64,000 nt of DNA from the NCBI GenBank assembly GCA_011799875.1, contig CM022297.1:517874929-517938928 (forward strand). Direction: 5' to 3'. Shown in pieces: positions 1 to 11,479 of the stretch (within the stretch, counting starts at the first letter, position 1; every line of letters starts with the position of its first letter). Made by a program: the position numbers and the translations under genes. The notes under the pieces were generated by a model. It had not been told where the DNA came from. It ran no database searches and saw nothing but the letters and a program-made list of their open reading frames with translations. Source of the DNA: Thinopyrum elongatum. Its lineage: Eukaryota > Streptophyta > Magnoliopsida > Poales > Poaceae.

Positions 1-161
1 GGACCAATGCTCAATCGGGAAACATGAGCGCGAACAAGAGCATAAGCTGGAAATGTTAAAATAAAGGCGCAAGTGCCGTAGTTCTTACACGCCCTCTCGG
101 GGCACTTCACGATTTTGATACAGGAAGTGAAGGAAAAGAAAAGGCCGAAGAGGGCCGCTAC

Positions 162-1028
162 TCAGGAGGCGCAGACCCTGGCACCGCGTTTTCTTCCTAG
201 GGCCGGACGCGGCGGCTCGGTGTAGTCGTCGTCGCTCGAGCTCTCTCCGGGGGAGGTACCACCGCTGCTGGAGGTGTCGCGGACAAGGCCAAGGGCAAGT
301 TCATCGCCAGGGGCCTCGCGACCTCGCCGGCCAGCCGATGGGACGCCGCCGCAGTTGCCGCCGCCAGGACAGCATTCTAGGCGCTCGCCGTTCTCTCCGA
401 TGACCTTGAAGAAGAGTGTCGACGCCCCGTCGTACTCGAAGTGGAAGGCATGCCTCCCGTCCGGGTTGCAGGCGTGGGTGATCGCTCCCCATCCCTGGGT
501 CATGAAGACGTCGCCGGAGAAGGTGGCCTCAACCTTTGCCTGCGAAGCTTGGCCACAGCAACCATCATGCTGCAGCCACAACTCGACGGGCCCCCTCGAC
601 TGTATCTCCCCCGCCAGGGACTGCGGGAGCTGGATCCATGTGCGCGGCGGCATCGCCGCCCACACCACGAACTTGCGGGCTGTGCTGTCGGCATGGGCCT
701 GCGAGCGAGGTGGTCACACGGCCGTGACTTGCTCTCCTCCCCGGCTATGCCCTCCGCCACTCCCGCGGGTGCTCCCGCGGGCAGGGTCCTATGCGCAAAC
801 GCTAGCGCCGACGGGAAAACCCGGCGGAGCGCGCTCGCACCAGGTTTGGACGGCTGTGGGCGCTGCGGTGGCCTTGCATGGGCGACCGCATCTCTTCTTC
901 GGCGGGAGCAGCTCCGTTCCCTCCTTCGGGGCCTTGCCTTTCTCTTTGGCCAAGAACCTCTTCGCTGGCGCCGTGGACGCTTCGGCAAGGTGGCGACGTG
1001 ACGAAGATGAAGAAGGGACGGGAAGCAA
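162..1028 (-). pseudogene. R1 antisense gene: AT-hook plus B3-like DNA-binding protein, broken
   Basis: Read on the minus strand from the ATG at 1026-1028, the frame encodes a basic N-terminus with an AT-hook-like PKKRCGRPCK. It meets a TAG at 789-791 and another stop near 725, then stays open in the same frame from about 720 to 162. The C-terminal part contains FMTQGWGAITHAC, then FHFEYDGASTLFFKVIGENG, which matches the GW...FxFxYDG...FxVxIF pattern of plant B3 domains. A serine/acidic tail follows. The two stops could lie in an unrecognised intron or mark decay. A competing start at 988 (MPKRPRR...) is in another frame. Related B3-like proteins are common in Triticeae repeats, so this is a transposon-borne gene and not a host transcription factor. 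The function is inferred from the fold only. Confidence 0.6.
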
Positions 1029-1067
1029 GAAGATGAAGACGGGTCGAGGGAATCGCCTCCCTTGCCT

Positions 1068-1075
1068 CTTTTATA
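1068..1075 (-). promoter_or_regulatory. TATA box of the R1 antisense gene
   Basis: The minus strand reads CGCCTATAAAAGAGG, a canonical plant TATA box. It lies about 40 bases upstream of the minus-strand ATG at 1028. Its orientation is opposite to the retrotransposon, which supports an independent antisense transcript. Confidence 0.55.
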
Positions 1076-1317
1076 GGCGGAGGGAGGCTAACCAGCGCCC
1101 CTCCATGTTCCGAGTAATGGTGGCCTCACTGCATGCGTCGGGCAGTTGTCAAGTCGGGGCTGTTACCGAGGCGGCATGGGGAAGCGGAGGCGTCCGCATC
1201 CCGTCGATCGCCACGCATCTGCCTGGCCCGCAGGCGGTTAGGGCCCGCGGCAATTCGCACTTGCCCCTTGTCTTCGCCTCGAAGCCAGCTCGAGCGCGGC
1301 TTTGGCCCGGGGGCTAC

Positions 1318-2211
1318 TGTCGGCGTTCTAGGAACCAGGGTACCCACACTTGCCTGGCTGCAACCCACATCATGGCCCGCTCGATGGCCCGGTACGGCCC
1401 ATTTGCAAGACTATCAAGATAAGACCCTCGCGAGGGCTCTAGCCTCGCTAGGCGGACGACACCAAGACCTCCCGAGGGAGCGGCCTCTCCAGGCTGCCTC
1501 CTGAGGAGCAGAGTTTTCTATGTAGGTACCCAGCCTCACGAGGCTGCGCTGACGCAAGCCATGACGACCAAGGCCAGGCGGACGCCAGCGGGTGCAGAGG
1601 AGGCAGTTTCCTCTTTGGTGCTAAGGAGGCAAGGACAGGCGTGGGTTCCCGAGGAATCTGCCAAAGGTTTCCATTCCGGTGCAACGAGACCAAGACCACG
1701 GGTTCGGCAGGATGGATGTCATCGCCAAGCCCACCACTACGTCACGACCAGGAGCTTTGCAGGCGAAGACCACCTTTCGTCAGGGTAAGATGTACTACTT
1801 GTCCCCTTTCGAATTGGCCACTTTGGGATCCCTTCCCGCCTACGTTTTGGTGGAAGAGGACCAAGGCCACTATAAAGATAGGTTAGCCACCACCGTAGAG
1901 GGGAGCCCGATCCGATCCTAGAGGTCGACTCATTCCTCACCCCCCGAGCCCTCACGAGGCAGCTCATCCACTATACTAGTTCATCCTCAAACCTCCTCGT
2001 GAGGCCAATCCACCACAAAGCAGGAGGTGGGTTTTACACCGCAAGGTGGCCCGAACCTGGGTAAACTGCTGTGTTGATCTTATTCCCCGCTCATGCTAAT
2101 CCGGCAAAGCTAGGCTGTAGGGCGATGAGCTGGCAGGCTTGAGTGGTTGAGATCTTCGCACACGCCCCAGAGTTCGAACCTTTGTGGGTCTGCGGAGCCC
2201 TGAATCCGACA
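1318..2211 (+). repeat. R1 3' LTR
   Basis: This 894-bp LTR starts TGTCGG and ends CCGACA, a perfect 6-bp inverted terminal repeat with TG...CA ends. A TATA motif (CTATAAAG, about 1869-1876) fits an LTR promoter. The 3' portion contains the 'gaacctgggtaaa' phrase seen in many Triticeae LTRs. The partner 5' LTR is outside the window. Confidence 0.85.
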
Positions 2212-3105
2212 GACGTTCACACAACACCACTAGAGGAAAGCTAGAGGAAAGACAACATACATCTCATCAAAATATCAAATGAATACCAAATTCACATGAT
2301 TACTTATAACAAGACTTCTCCCATGTCCTCAGGAACAAACGTAACTACTCACAAAGCATATTCATGTTCATAATCAGAGGGGTAATAAATATCATTAAGG
2401 ATCTGAACATATGATCTTCCACCGAATAAACCAACTAGCATCAACTACAAGGAGTAATCAACACTACTAGCAACCCACGGGTACCAATCTGAGGTTTTGA
2501 GACAAAGATCGGATACAAGAGATGAACTAGGGTTTGGAGAGGAGATGGTGCTGGTGAAGATGTTGATGGAGATTGACCCCCTCTCGATGAGAGGATCATT
2601 GGTGATGACGATGGCTTCGATTTCCCCCTCCTGGAGGGAAGTTTCCCTGGCAGAACAGCTCCGCCGGAGCCCTAGATTGGTTTTGTCCAAGTTCCGAAAG
2701 CTCTCTCTTGATTTTTTCCAGGTCAAAACCCTACATATAGCAGAAGATGGGCACCGGAGACCTGCCAGGGGGCCCACAAGCCCTAGGGGCACGCCCAGGG
2801 GGTAGGGCGCGCCTCTAGGCTTGTGGCCACCTGGTGGGTCCCCTCTGGTATTTTCTTCGCACAATATTTTTTATATATTCCAAAATAATTCTCCATAAAT
2901 TTTCAGGACTTTTTGAGTTGTGCAGAATAGGTCTCTCAGATTTGCTCCTTTCCGGTCCAGAATTCCAGCTGCAGGCATTCTCCCTCTTTGTGTAAACCTT
3001 GTAAAATAAGAGAGAAAAGGCATAAGTATTGTACCTTAATGTGTCATAATAGCCCATAATGCAATAAATATCAATATAAAAGCATGATGCAAAATGGACG
3101 TATCA
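2212..3105 (-). repeat. R2: gypsy-type LTR on the minus strand, truncated by R1
   Basis: On the minus strand the repeat starts at 3105 with TGATACGTCC and reads leftwards. It has a GC-rich palindromic stretch (2758-2850) followed by a TATA-like 'ctacatatag' region and an R/U5-like tail, and stops abruptly at 2212 where R1 is inserted. The start and layout resemble the R4 LTR at 31613 but the sequence is clearly different, so it belongs to a related family. The outer boundary at 3105/3106 lies inside R3, so R2 inserted into R3. The candidate target duplication is ATGAC (3106-3110); the other side is not visible. Confidence 0.75.
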
Positions 3106-3119
3106 ATGACAAGATTGAG

Positions 3120-5273
3120 TATACCTCGTATTTTCTTCTCATCATGCCGAGCAAGCGGGCTTCCATTTCCCGGCTTGTAGAGAGGCGACTTAAATAGCCG
3201 GCGTAAAACTCTTCGGCGCTGAACTCCTCGTAGTTGGGCAGCTCAAGCTTGTTTTTTCCCTTTTCAGACAAGGGGGCCTCCTCTTTTGATATTGGCTTGG
3301 TCAGCATATTGGAAACTTCTGGAGGCTTATGAGCCGCCCCAGTAATGGTAACTTCATCATTGTTCTGTTCATGAAGACCATCTTCAGCTGCTTTGGCATG
3401 ATTCGAAGCCGGAGCATGACTTGGCGGGTTAAGATTTTCCACCGGGCCAACTTCAGCGTCCATCACCTTGGTTCTGGCTGGTTCATTTTGCTGCGGCAGT
3501 TCAACTTGGTCGTCATGATAATCTTCAGGGGTTTCAGTATGGGCCTCAGGGGTCACTAATGGCTCAGGGACCTCAGGATTGGTTGATGACTCACCAACCT
3601 TTCTTTTCTTGGTGTTAGCCTTGGCACTGCAAACAAGATAGCAGGATGCAGCGTATGTGAGGCTAAGTATGAATAAGTAATATATAGTATAAGAAAAAAG
3701 TTTACCCTTGGTTGATCACGAAGGGTGGCAGCTTTGTGGCGATTGAGTCACCGGATGATGGTGATGACTCCTGATAATTTGAATCAGAAGGGTTAAGAGG
3801 CTGCCGGATAAGGCCAGCTTTTGGAAGAGAAGGGGTTGGACTATGAGGCACCTCATTCTGTCGCTTGCAGGCGGTTGACTTGTTAGGTAAGTCGACCACA
3901 AGGTCACTGGAGCTGCTCCGAGTATGGCGCCTTGATTCATGCTGAGTGTTCTTCAAAATAAAGTTTGGATCCAAATGAGCATCAGGATGAGAAAAACTTA
4001 CTTTTTGAATGACCCGCCTTGTTTTCCTTGGAGGCAAGGATTCTGAGCCGGAGAAGATGGAAATTACCTCAACATCTTCTACCGGCTTGTTGCAGCGTCA
4101 CCCTGAGAGTAAGAGGTGTCAGCAAGTTCAATAAAAAGACAACCAAGGGAGTCAAGTTCTACCTCCGACTGTACATCAGCTATTGGCGACTCGCCTTAGC
4201 TGCCGGCTCGTCGACAACCGCCTTATTCTTCCTCATACTTGGGGCAGTTTTAGGCTTGTGTGCCTGTGATTTCCTTTTCTTATTCCAGAAGGGGGAATCT
4301 GCCTGCAAGGAATGTCAGTAAATATAACAAGTAATTTTTGAAGTTAAAGGTTTGGTAAGCCGGAAAAGTAGTTATCAAGGATGCTTACTGGGGGAGCCGG
4401 GTTAAGAGAACAGAAAGGGTTCAATCCAACTTGGTTGCAGGCGTCTTGAGTTTCTCCCAGCAGTTTCTTTACAATCCGGTTTATTTCATCAACTTCCAAA
4501 TTTTCGTTGCTGTACCTTTGTGCATCATCTAAGCTGCCAGAATAATTGTACATTAAATCGCCACAGCGACTCAATGGCAAGATCCTCCAGGAAACCCAAC
4601 ACCGGGTTAGATAAACCTCAGTCAACCCATTGGCTAGCAAGGCCCTCAGTCTTGGGTATATGGGGGCGAGTTGAGCACGCTCTTCTTATGGAGCCCGACC
4701 AAGGAGTTCGAAGGTCATAGAAAGACGATCTGGTTTGTAACCCGGCAGAGGATTCTCATCAGCAGGAGATGTGTTCTGGCAATAGAACCAAGTCTTAATC
4801 CATCCTTTGGGGTGGCTTGGCAGAGTAGCGGCAGGAAAAGAACCATCTCTTCGCCTTTGAATTGAGACCCGACCGAGTTCTAGGCTGGGACCATCAGCAC
4901 ACTCAGTTTGGCGGTTGAGGTAGAAAAATTCTCTAAAGAGAAGGACAGTGGGCTCCATTTGCAGATACACCTCGCAAAAGACTTGGAATTGACACAGATT
5001 GGATATGGAATTGGGAGCAAGATCTTGGGGATGAAGATTGAAAAAGTTTAAAACATCTCAGAAGAATTTTGACCCGGGGGGTGAGAAGCCTTGGAGAAGG
5101 TGATCTACGAACACCACCACTTCTCCTGCGCAGGGTTGTGGAGTTTCATCTCCGAGGGCAACCCGCCAGCCAATATCCTTTTGAGATGGCAGAAGGCCTT
5201 GGTCTTCATAATCCTTGAGCATAAACTCAGAAACATGGGAAGGCACCCAGTTCCATATGGTGGATTTTGACAT
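3120..5273 (-). pseudogene. R3 antisense gene: 'putative gypsy type transposon' (PF04195-like) protein, broken
   Basis: The minus strand encodes a multi-exon protein. Exon 1 (5273 to about 4389) starts MSKSTIWNWVPSHVSEFML and continues through VVVFVDHLLQGFSPPGSKFF, PTVLLFREFFYLNRQTE, TWFYCQNTSPADENPLPGY and RCWVSWRILPLSRCGDL, which are hallmarks of the plant family PF04195. A donor GTAAGC follows at 4388. Further exons lie at about 4303-4160, 4095-3712 (a basic, serine-rich part starting IFSGSESLPPRKTRR) and 3625-3123 (acidic part ending in a helical SRLSTSREMEARLLGMMRRKYE). Exon 1 has in-frame stops at 5058-5060 (TGA) and near 4686 (TAA), so this copy is inactive. Its 3' end is cut by R2. 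The biochemical function of the family is unknown, but it is regularly found antisense inside Triticeae gypsy elements. Confidence 0.75.
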
Positions 5274-6052
5274 AATGGGTCGCCTGAGTAAAAGTGAAAG
5301 GGCTGCAGAAGCATATACGGCAGGTTATTTAAGAAACAACGACTTTCTTAATAAAGTTATATGATCAGACAACAAAGTATTGGCAGCTATGGTCAAGGGT
5401 AAGACGGCCTAGCTATTTACAGCAGGTGAGTCGCCTTATAATGAGCCGGCACCTAAACGACACAGTTTCTAAACATGGCGGGTTATAGTCATAATGATGA
5501 ACCGACAAACATAAAGGTGTCTTTTGGTAATCGGAGACTTCTAGCTTTTTCTAAGTGTGGAACCAACAAGTTTCTACCGAAGCAGCTACAATTACGGATC
5601 TACAAACGGTTCAAAAAGAAAAAATAATCAATAAACCTAACGACGATGTATTGAAGCAGTGGTGAGCTAGCCTGCGGATTCCTAAGGGAGATCTAAGTAT
5701 ACTAGGTCTAAAATGGTGCCGTCACTTATGCCGCTTTGTTTCTATGGGAAAGTTCATTAAACTACATATGGGCTAGCAATGGTGATGAAGGAGCGATGAA
5801 CTCCGATAAACTCCGACGAACTACGATAAACCGGTACAGATCTGGGAGAAAGAGGATGATGTACCTGACGATTGTAGGGGCGGCAAGGAAGCTTAGCCAA
5901 GCCCTGGTGAAGATTGGATGACGTCGCGGTCCTTGAAAGACTGGCCGGTGATAGACGAATGGCAGCGGCCGCGCAGTGAAGAGCTTGAGTTCGAGGAGGA
6001 AGAAGAAGCAGTGGGGGCAAGGTAAAAAGTGAATAGGAGGCCCCCCCTCGTG

Positions 6053-6060
6053 TATTTATA
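6053..6060 (-). promoter_or_regulatory. TATA box for the R3 antisense gene
   Basis: The minus strand reads CCTTATAAATACACG, a strong TATAAATA box. The first coding ATG is about 780 bases downstream at 5273, leaving room for a leader and perhaps a leader intron. The position next to the 3' LTR and the opposite orientation mirror the R1 antisense gene. Confidence 0.5.
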
Positions 6061-6368
6061 AGGCGAAGAGCCAAAGGATAAATGGCAGGCGTGAAGAACG
6101 AGGGGACACAGTAAATTTTGGAGCCAGAGGTGCCTCGATTTTTGTGCTAAGAGGATATACATAAAGATCTGTTGTGATGTCATCATTGGTTTCCTGGATT
6201 CCCGACGAGTGATGTCATTAATGGCGAGACAAGAAAACTACATGTCTGAAGGCATTGTGAGCCGGCATTTCATAACCCGAAGAAGATGCAGGTATGATCA
6301 GAAATTAAGCCGCCAAGTTAAAATGGTGGAGATTGACATGAATGAATTCAGATCAATCTAGGGGCTAA

Positions 6369-6919
6369 TGTTGGGGATATAACCCCACGACATAACCCGC
6401 CCTATTGGGCCGGGTCATCCAGATGGTGGCTCATGAGCAAGACTCAAGGTGGGCCATGACGCTGAGGGACAGGACCGACAAGGCGGTTTACCAAGCCGGC
6501 CGGCTTGGGGCCCAGTATCCGAAGACGACGACTCGTAGGCCCAGAAGTGTAAGATGCCTAGAGTTTCCTTACTTAGGAAGCAAGGCAAGTTAGAGATATA
6601 TTTGGTCATGGGTCATGGTACGACTCGGACTCTTGTAAGCCCAGGGCCTCAACCTGTATATAAAGGCGAGTCCCTGAGGCCAAAAGACTTAAGTTACAAT
6701 CAATCAATAGCTAGGTCAAGTGAATCCGCTCCCTTGTAATTGATCACCAAGCAATAAGCAACAAAGCAGGAGTAGGCTATTACCTCGATCATGAGGGGCC
6801 GAACCTGGGTAATCCGTGTCTCTCGATTCTAATCAACCCCGACAAGCTAATCACCCAGTTGTGATGGCCGCACATCTAAGTCCTCACACTAGGACATCTG
6901 CCGTGAAAAAACCACGACA
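6369..6919 (+). repeat. R3 3' LTR
   Basis: This 551-bp LTR starts TGTTGGGGATATAACC and ends CCACGACA. It contains a TATA box (TATATAAAGG, about 6656-6665) and a downstream leader-like region, consistent with a U3-R-U5 layout. It is followed at once by C1 transposase sequence. Confidence 0.85.
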
Positions 6920-9489
6920 CTGGTGATGTTGAGGGCGAGCGCCCCAGGAAGAGGATTCCTAACAAGGTGATGTGGTATGCTCCTATAATACCACAGGTTG
7001 AAATGTTTGTTCCAAAACAAAGAGCATGCCAAGTTGTTGCGATGGCACAAAGAAGACCGTAAGAAAGACGGGATGTTGAGAGTACCCGCTGATGGGTCGC
7101 AGTGGAGAAAAATCAAGAGAAAGTGGCCGGAGTTTGCAGATGACGGAAGGAACTTATGGTTTGGTACAAGTGCATATGCCATTAACCCTTTTTGGGAGCA
7201 GAGCAGCAATCATAGCACCTGGACTGTGACTCTATGTATCTATAACCTTCCTCCTTGGTTGTGCATGAAGCGGAAGTTCATTATGATGCCAGTGCTCATC
7301 CAAGGCCCTAAGCAACCCAGCAACGACATTGATGTGTACCCAAGGCCATTAGTTCAAGAACTTTTATAGTTGTGGGATATAAAAGGTGTACATGTGTGGG
7401 ATGAGCACAAATAGGAGGAATTTGATCTACGAGCATTGCTGTTTGTAACCATCAATGATTGGCCTGTTCTTAGTAACCTTTCAGGACAGACAAACAAGGG
7501 ATACAATGCATGCACGAACTGTTTAGATGAGACTGAAAGTATATATTTGGATAAATGTAAAAAGAATGTGTACCTGGGACATCGTCGATTTCTTCCAATC
7601 AAGCATCTCTTAAGAAAGAAAGGCAAGCATTTGAAAGGTGAGGCAGATCACCGGAAGAAGCCTGACCACCATACTGGTGATCATATACTTGATATGGTCA
7701 AGGATTTAAAAGTAATCTTTCAAAAGGGTCCTGGCGGACAATCTGTTCCGAATGACGCTGACGGACACGCACCCATGTGGAAGAAGAAATCTATATTTTT
7801 GGACCTACCCTATTGAAAAGTCCTAGAGGTCCGCTCTGCAATCGATGTGATGCATGTGACGAAGAATCTTTGCGTGAACCTGCTAGGCTTCTTGGGCGTG
7901 TATGGGAAAACAAAAGATACACCGAAGGCACGGGAGGACCAGCAATGTATGCACGAAAAAGACGGCATGCATCCAAAGTAGTATCATGGTCCTTCCAGCT
8001 ACGCTCTTACCAAAGAAGAGAAGGAAATATTTTTTGAATGCCTGCTCAGTATGAAGGTACCGTCTGGCTTCTCATCGAATATAAATGGAATAATAAATAT
8101 GACAGAGAAAAAAATTCCAAAACCTAAAGTCTCATGACTGCCACATGATTATGATGCAATTACTTCCGGTTGCATTGAGGGGGCATCTACCGGAAAATGT
8201 TCGATTAGCCATTGTGAAGCTATATGCATTCCTCAATGCAATTTCTCAGAAGGTAATCGATCCAAAAATCCTACAAAGGTTAGCGAATGATTTGGTCCAA
8301 TGTCTTGTCAGTTTCGAGTTGGTGTTCCCACCATCCTTCTTCAATATTATGACGCACGTCCTAGTTCACCTAGTCAAAGAGATTACCATTCTGGGTCCTG
8401 TATTTCTATACAATATGTTCCCCTTTGAGAGGTTCATGGGAGTCTTAAAGGAATATGTTCATAACCGTGCTAGGCCAGAAGGAAGCATCTCCAAGGGCCA
8501 TGAAACAGAGGATGTTATCGAGTTGTGTGTTGACTTCCTGACCTTAAGCCGATTGGTGTTCCTGAATCGCGGCATGAGGGGAGACTGAGTGGAAAAGGCA
8601 CTCTAGGAAAGGATTCAGTAATATGTATGGACGGACATTCTTTCACTCAAGCACACTACACAGTTCTACAAAATTCCACCTTGGTGGCTCCGTATATCGA
8701 GGAACACATGGATATTGTACGCTCCAAGAACCTGGAGCAGTCTGACCCCTGGATTAAACATACACACATGGCGACTTTCGTCGGTTGGTTGCAAACACAT
8801 CTCATGAATGACACCTCTGTTGGAGATGAGCTGTACTTGTTGGCCAAGTCGCCATCTTCGACTATATTGACTTTCAAAGGGTACGAGATAAATGGGAATA
8901 CATTTTATACGATCGCCCAAGATAAAAATAGCATCAACCAAAACGGTGGTGTCTGTTTTGATGCAACAAACAACAATAGAAAAAAGGACACATATTATGG
9001 TTACATAGAGATATGGGAACTTGACTATGGACCTTCTTTTAAGGTCCCTTTGTTTTGGTGCAAATGGGTCAATCTGACAGGAAGCGGGGTAAAGGTACAC
9101 CCGCAGTATGAAATAACAATAGTGGATCTCAAAAATCTTGGGTACACAGACGAACCATTCATCCTAGCCAATGATCTGGCGCAGGTTTTCTATGTGAAGG
9201 ACATGTCTACCAAACCGAGAAAAAGAAAAGATAAGGAAGCGAATACATCATACGATGAGCCAAAGCGCCACATAGTTCTTTCAGGGAAAAGAAACGTCGT
9301 GGGAGTGGAGGACAAGACAGACATGTAGAAGATTATGAAAAGTTTGATGAAATTCCTCCCTTCACAGTGAAGACTGACGCAAGCATCCTGTTAAATGATG
9401 AAGATTCTCCATGGTTACGGCGCAATCATAAGCAAGGGCCACATGCAAAAAATAAGTTTTATACCCCAAGATCCCACTCTGGGATGTGA
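6920..9489 (+). pseudogene. C1 TNP2 transposase (TNP2, DUF4218, DUF4216 regions), broken
   Basis: This is the catalytic transposase of a CACTA element, which in intact copies cuts and joins the element ends in the nucleus. Visible parts in order are the TNP2 core (7000-8120: WFGTSAYAINPF, LCIYNLPPWLCMKRKFIM, LFVTINDWPVLSNLSGQ, VMHVTKNLCVNLLGF), a DUF4218-like part (8140-8590: VQCLVSFELVFPPSFFNI, NMFPFERFMGVLKEYV) and a DUF4216-like part (8880-9090: GYEINGNTFYTIAQD, YGYIEIWELDYG). The N-terminus is lost to the R3 insertion. Stops occur at 7367-7369, about 7412 and about 7815, with frameshifts near 6995, 8110 and 8560-8600. It is about 85-90% alike by eye to C2 and C3 and cannot make a transposase. 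Confidence 0.9.
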
Positions 9490-10269
9490 CCGGCTTCACC
9501 ATCATCACTTTCTCTCTACTGAGTTTCCGGACTTATAGCTGGAAAGTCCCACTTCGGACAAACCGGAGGGAATCTTCATAAGAGTTAGGGTATATATGTG
9601 TTTTGGCATTTTGGCATTTGAAACATGATTTTTTAATAATTATTTATTAAGTTATGAATTTTCAATTATTCATGTCCTTTTAGTATTTTAATTATACAGA
9701 GGAGTTAATCAATGCAATTATGTCCAAACAAAATATTTCACTATGTATTTTGCAAGGTTGATCATACGCGGTTAGTCCCGGTTGGTACCTATGAAAAATA
9801 ACTTGATAGAACTATTTGTCACTCTCCGATGAAAATTAAAACTCCTCATGTTGGCTAACAGAAACGTAATATAATTTGGCAAAAGAATAACAAGAAAACA
9901 TAAACTAAAATAATTAAAACAAAGGAAAAATATATAAAACTAAAGGAGCTAAACAAAATCTGTTTTTGTTTAAAACACCTATTTAAAATATCCTAAAAAT
10001 TTCCAAATTGAAAATACTGATAAAACACACTAATATTTGAACAGCAGGAAAAAAATCACTCAAAAATCTTTTTTTAAACTAAAGTTATTCACAAACTAGT
10101 AATTCACACAAATTTCAAAAAATTCAAATTTGAAAACTACTGGCACTAACAGAAAGTTTATAATTTTTGTGACCTAAAGCAAAAAGATTCACTCAAAAAC
10201 TCTAAATATTGTCTGTAAGTAGAAACAAAAGTAAAAAAATAAAGCAAAAAACAAAAACAGAAAACATGA
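9490..10269. other. C1 AT-rich spacer between transposase and second unit
   Basis: No coding sequence is seen. The stretch 10080-10200 shares long phrases with the C3 spacer (49430-49500), such as 'cacaaactagt', 'aattcaaattt' and 'ggcactaacagaaag', so it is a conserved part of the element and not random filler. Confidence 0.6.
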
Positions 10270-10480
10270 AAACACCTTTAGTCCCGGTTGCCACCACCAG
10301 TCGGGACTGAAGGTCCTTCTCCCGCGCGTAATTTGGGCCGCCGAAAACAAACCTTTAGTCTTGGTGCGTGGCTGGAACCGGGACTAAAGGCCAACCTTTA
10401 GTCCCGGCTCCAGCCATGCACCGGGACTAAAGGACCTTTAGTCTTGGTGCGTGGCTGGAGCCGGGACTAAAGGTCCCGCG
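10270..10480 (+). repeat. C1 internal array of subterminal-type palindromes
   Basis: Several copies of CTTTAGTCCCGG or variants alternate with CCGGGACTAAAGG, forming inverted pairs. These are the same kind of motif found at CACTA ends, where they serve as binding sites for the TNPA-like protein. Here they lie inside the element, just before a TATA box. Confidence 0.75.
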
Positions 10481-10486
10481 TATATA
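10481..10486 (+). promoter_or_regulatory. TATA box of the C1 second gene
   Basis: GCGTATATAACTTG follows directly on the palindrome array. A GC-rich leader with a GT donor-like CGCGGTGAGCC (about 10640) follows, as in the first leader of C2 and C3. Confidence 0.55.
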
Positions 10487-11267
10487 ACTTGTGTGCCGGG
10501 GCCAGCCACCGCCCGGGAGACAGATCGAACACCACGCCGCCAGGCCGATCGTCTTCAACCTCTGACACCGGAGATCGCCGACACCATCCCGCTCGCTCCT
10601 GCCCCTCCCCGAGTCCGCTGAGCATCGCCTCGACCTCGCGGTGAGCCCCTTGTCAAGACCCCTCCGTTTCCCCTTTGATTCCGTGCCTGTAGCCCACGCT
10701 CGACGTCGCCGCCCATGCCCACACCCACGCTCGACATCGGCGCCATCTCCGGCCGCTTCTAGCCTGGCCACCACCGCAGTTCTGCGCGGCTCAACGCCCG
10801 CGACCGAACACCCCAAACCCCGGTCCAAAAGGACCCCCCTAGCGCATTTCCGGTGGAGTCCGGCGCGGCTCCGCCGTTGTTTTGGCCACCGCCGGCGTGC
10901 CACCGCGCGGCCGCCGCCTGGGTCACCGCTAGGTGGGTCCTAGGCCACTAACCCCCCCACAGGCTCACTGACATGTAGGGCCCACCCCCTTAACTAACTA
11001 AAATGATTAACTTAATTAGTTATAATTAACAAGACATTGACAACTAGGCCCCACACTTAATTAGATTAGTTAAGTTTAAATTAAAACCTATTTTAATAGC
11101 TGTCTCACTGACCAGTGGGGCCCATAGCCTTTTCTCTTTTAATTTCTAATTAGATTAAAACTCCAGAAATTATTTAAAACTTTGAAAAATCATAATAAAT
11201 AATCCGTAACTCGGATGAAAATAATTTACATATAAAAATTGCTCAGAAAAATCCAATGAATCCGAAT

Positions 11268-11479
11268 ATGCAACCCGTTCATCTGTCACACCTCTTTAGC
11301 ACTGCAAACATAGAACCATCCCCTCTCTTTCGTCTGTCCGGAAAATGCCAAACGCCGGGAAAACCCCTCTGGATGTTTTCCCTCTCCGTCTACAACGTGT
11401 AGTAGTACGTTAGGTCACCCCTAGCACTGCTTGTTATCGTGTCATGCTTAGTGATGCATCTGTTTGCTTTAAATTTCTC
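11268..11479 (+). repeat. Direct repeat, copy 1 (partner 12080-12297)
   Basis: It shares long identical blocks with 12080-12297, for example 'ccgttcatctgtcac', 'gtccggaaaatgccaaacg' and 'gatgttttccctctccgt', at an offset of about 811 bases. It could be the duplicated flank of an insertion or an old segmental duplication. Confidence 0.8.

Larger units (their letters stand above)
1..2211 (+). mobile_element. R1: LTR retrotransposon, 3' part (internal region plus 3' LTR)
   Basis: Only the right end of this element lies in the window. The internal region (1-1317) ends in a purine-rich stretch, GGCCCGGGGGCTAC, directly before the LTR, which is the expected polypurine tract for plus-strand DNA synthesis. 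The LTR runs 1318-2211. The next five bases (GACGT, 2212-2216) should be the target duplication, but the left copy is outside the window. The only coding trace is on the minus strand (162-1028). No gag or pol is visible, which is expected so close to the 3' end. The Triticeae gypsy type is inferred from the LTR style and the antisense gene; the exact family is not determined. Confidence 0.8.
3106..6919 (+). mobile_element. R3: LTR retrotransposon, 3' part, inserted in C1
   Basis: The internal region (3106-6368) ends in a purine-rich 'ctaggggctaa' just before the LTR at 6369. The right edge at 6919/6920 falls inside the TNP2 reading frame of C1, so R3 inserted into that transposase gene; CTGGT (6920-6924) is the expected right target duplication. 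The internal region carries an antisense gene (about 3120-5273). No plus-strand coding sequence is recognised. The element is cut on the left by R2. Confidence 0.8.

Noticed and set aside
274..1422. 382-codon plus-strand frame at the window start
   Set aside because: It is the shadow of the minus-strand B3-like gene and runs into the LTR; its residues show no domain.
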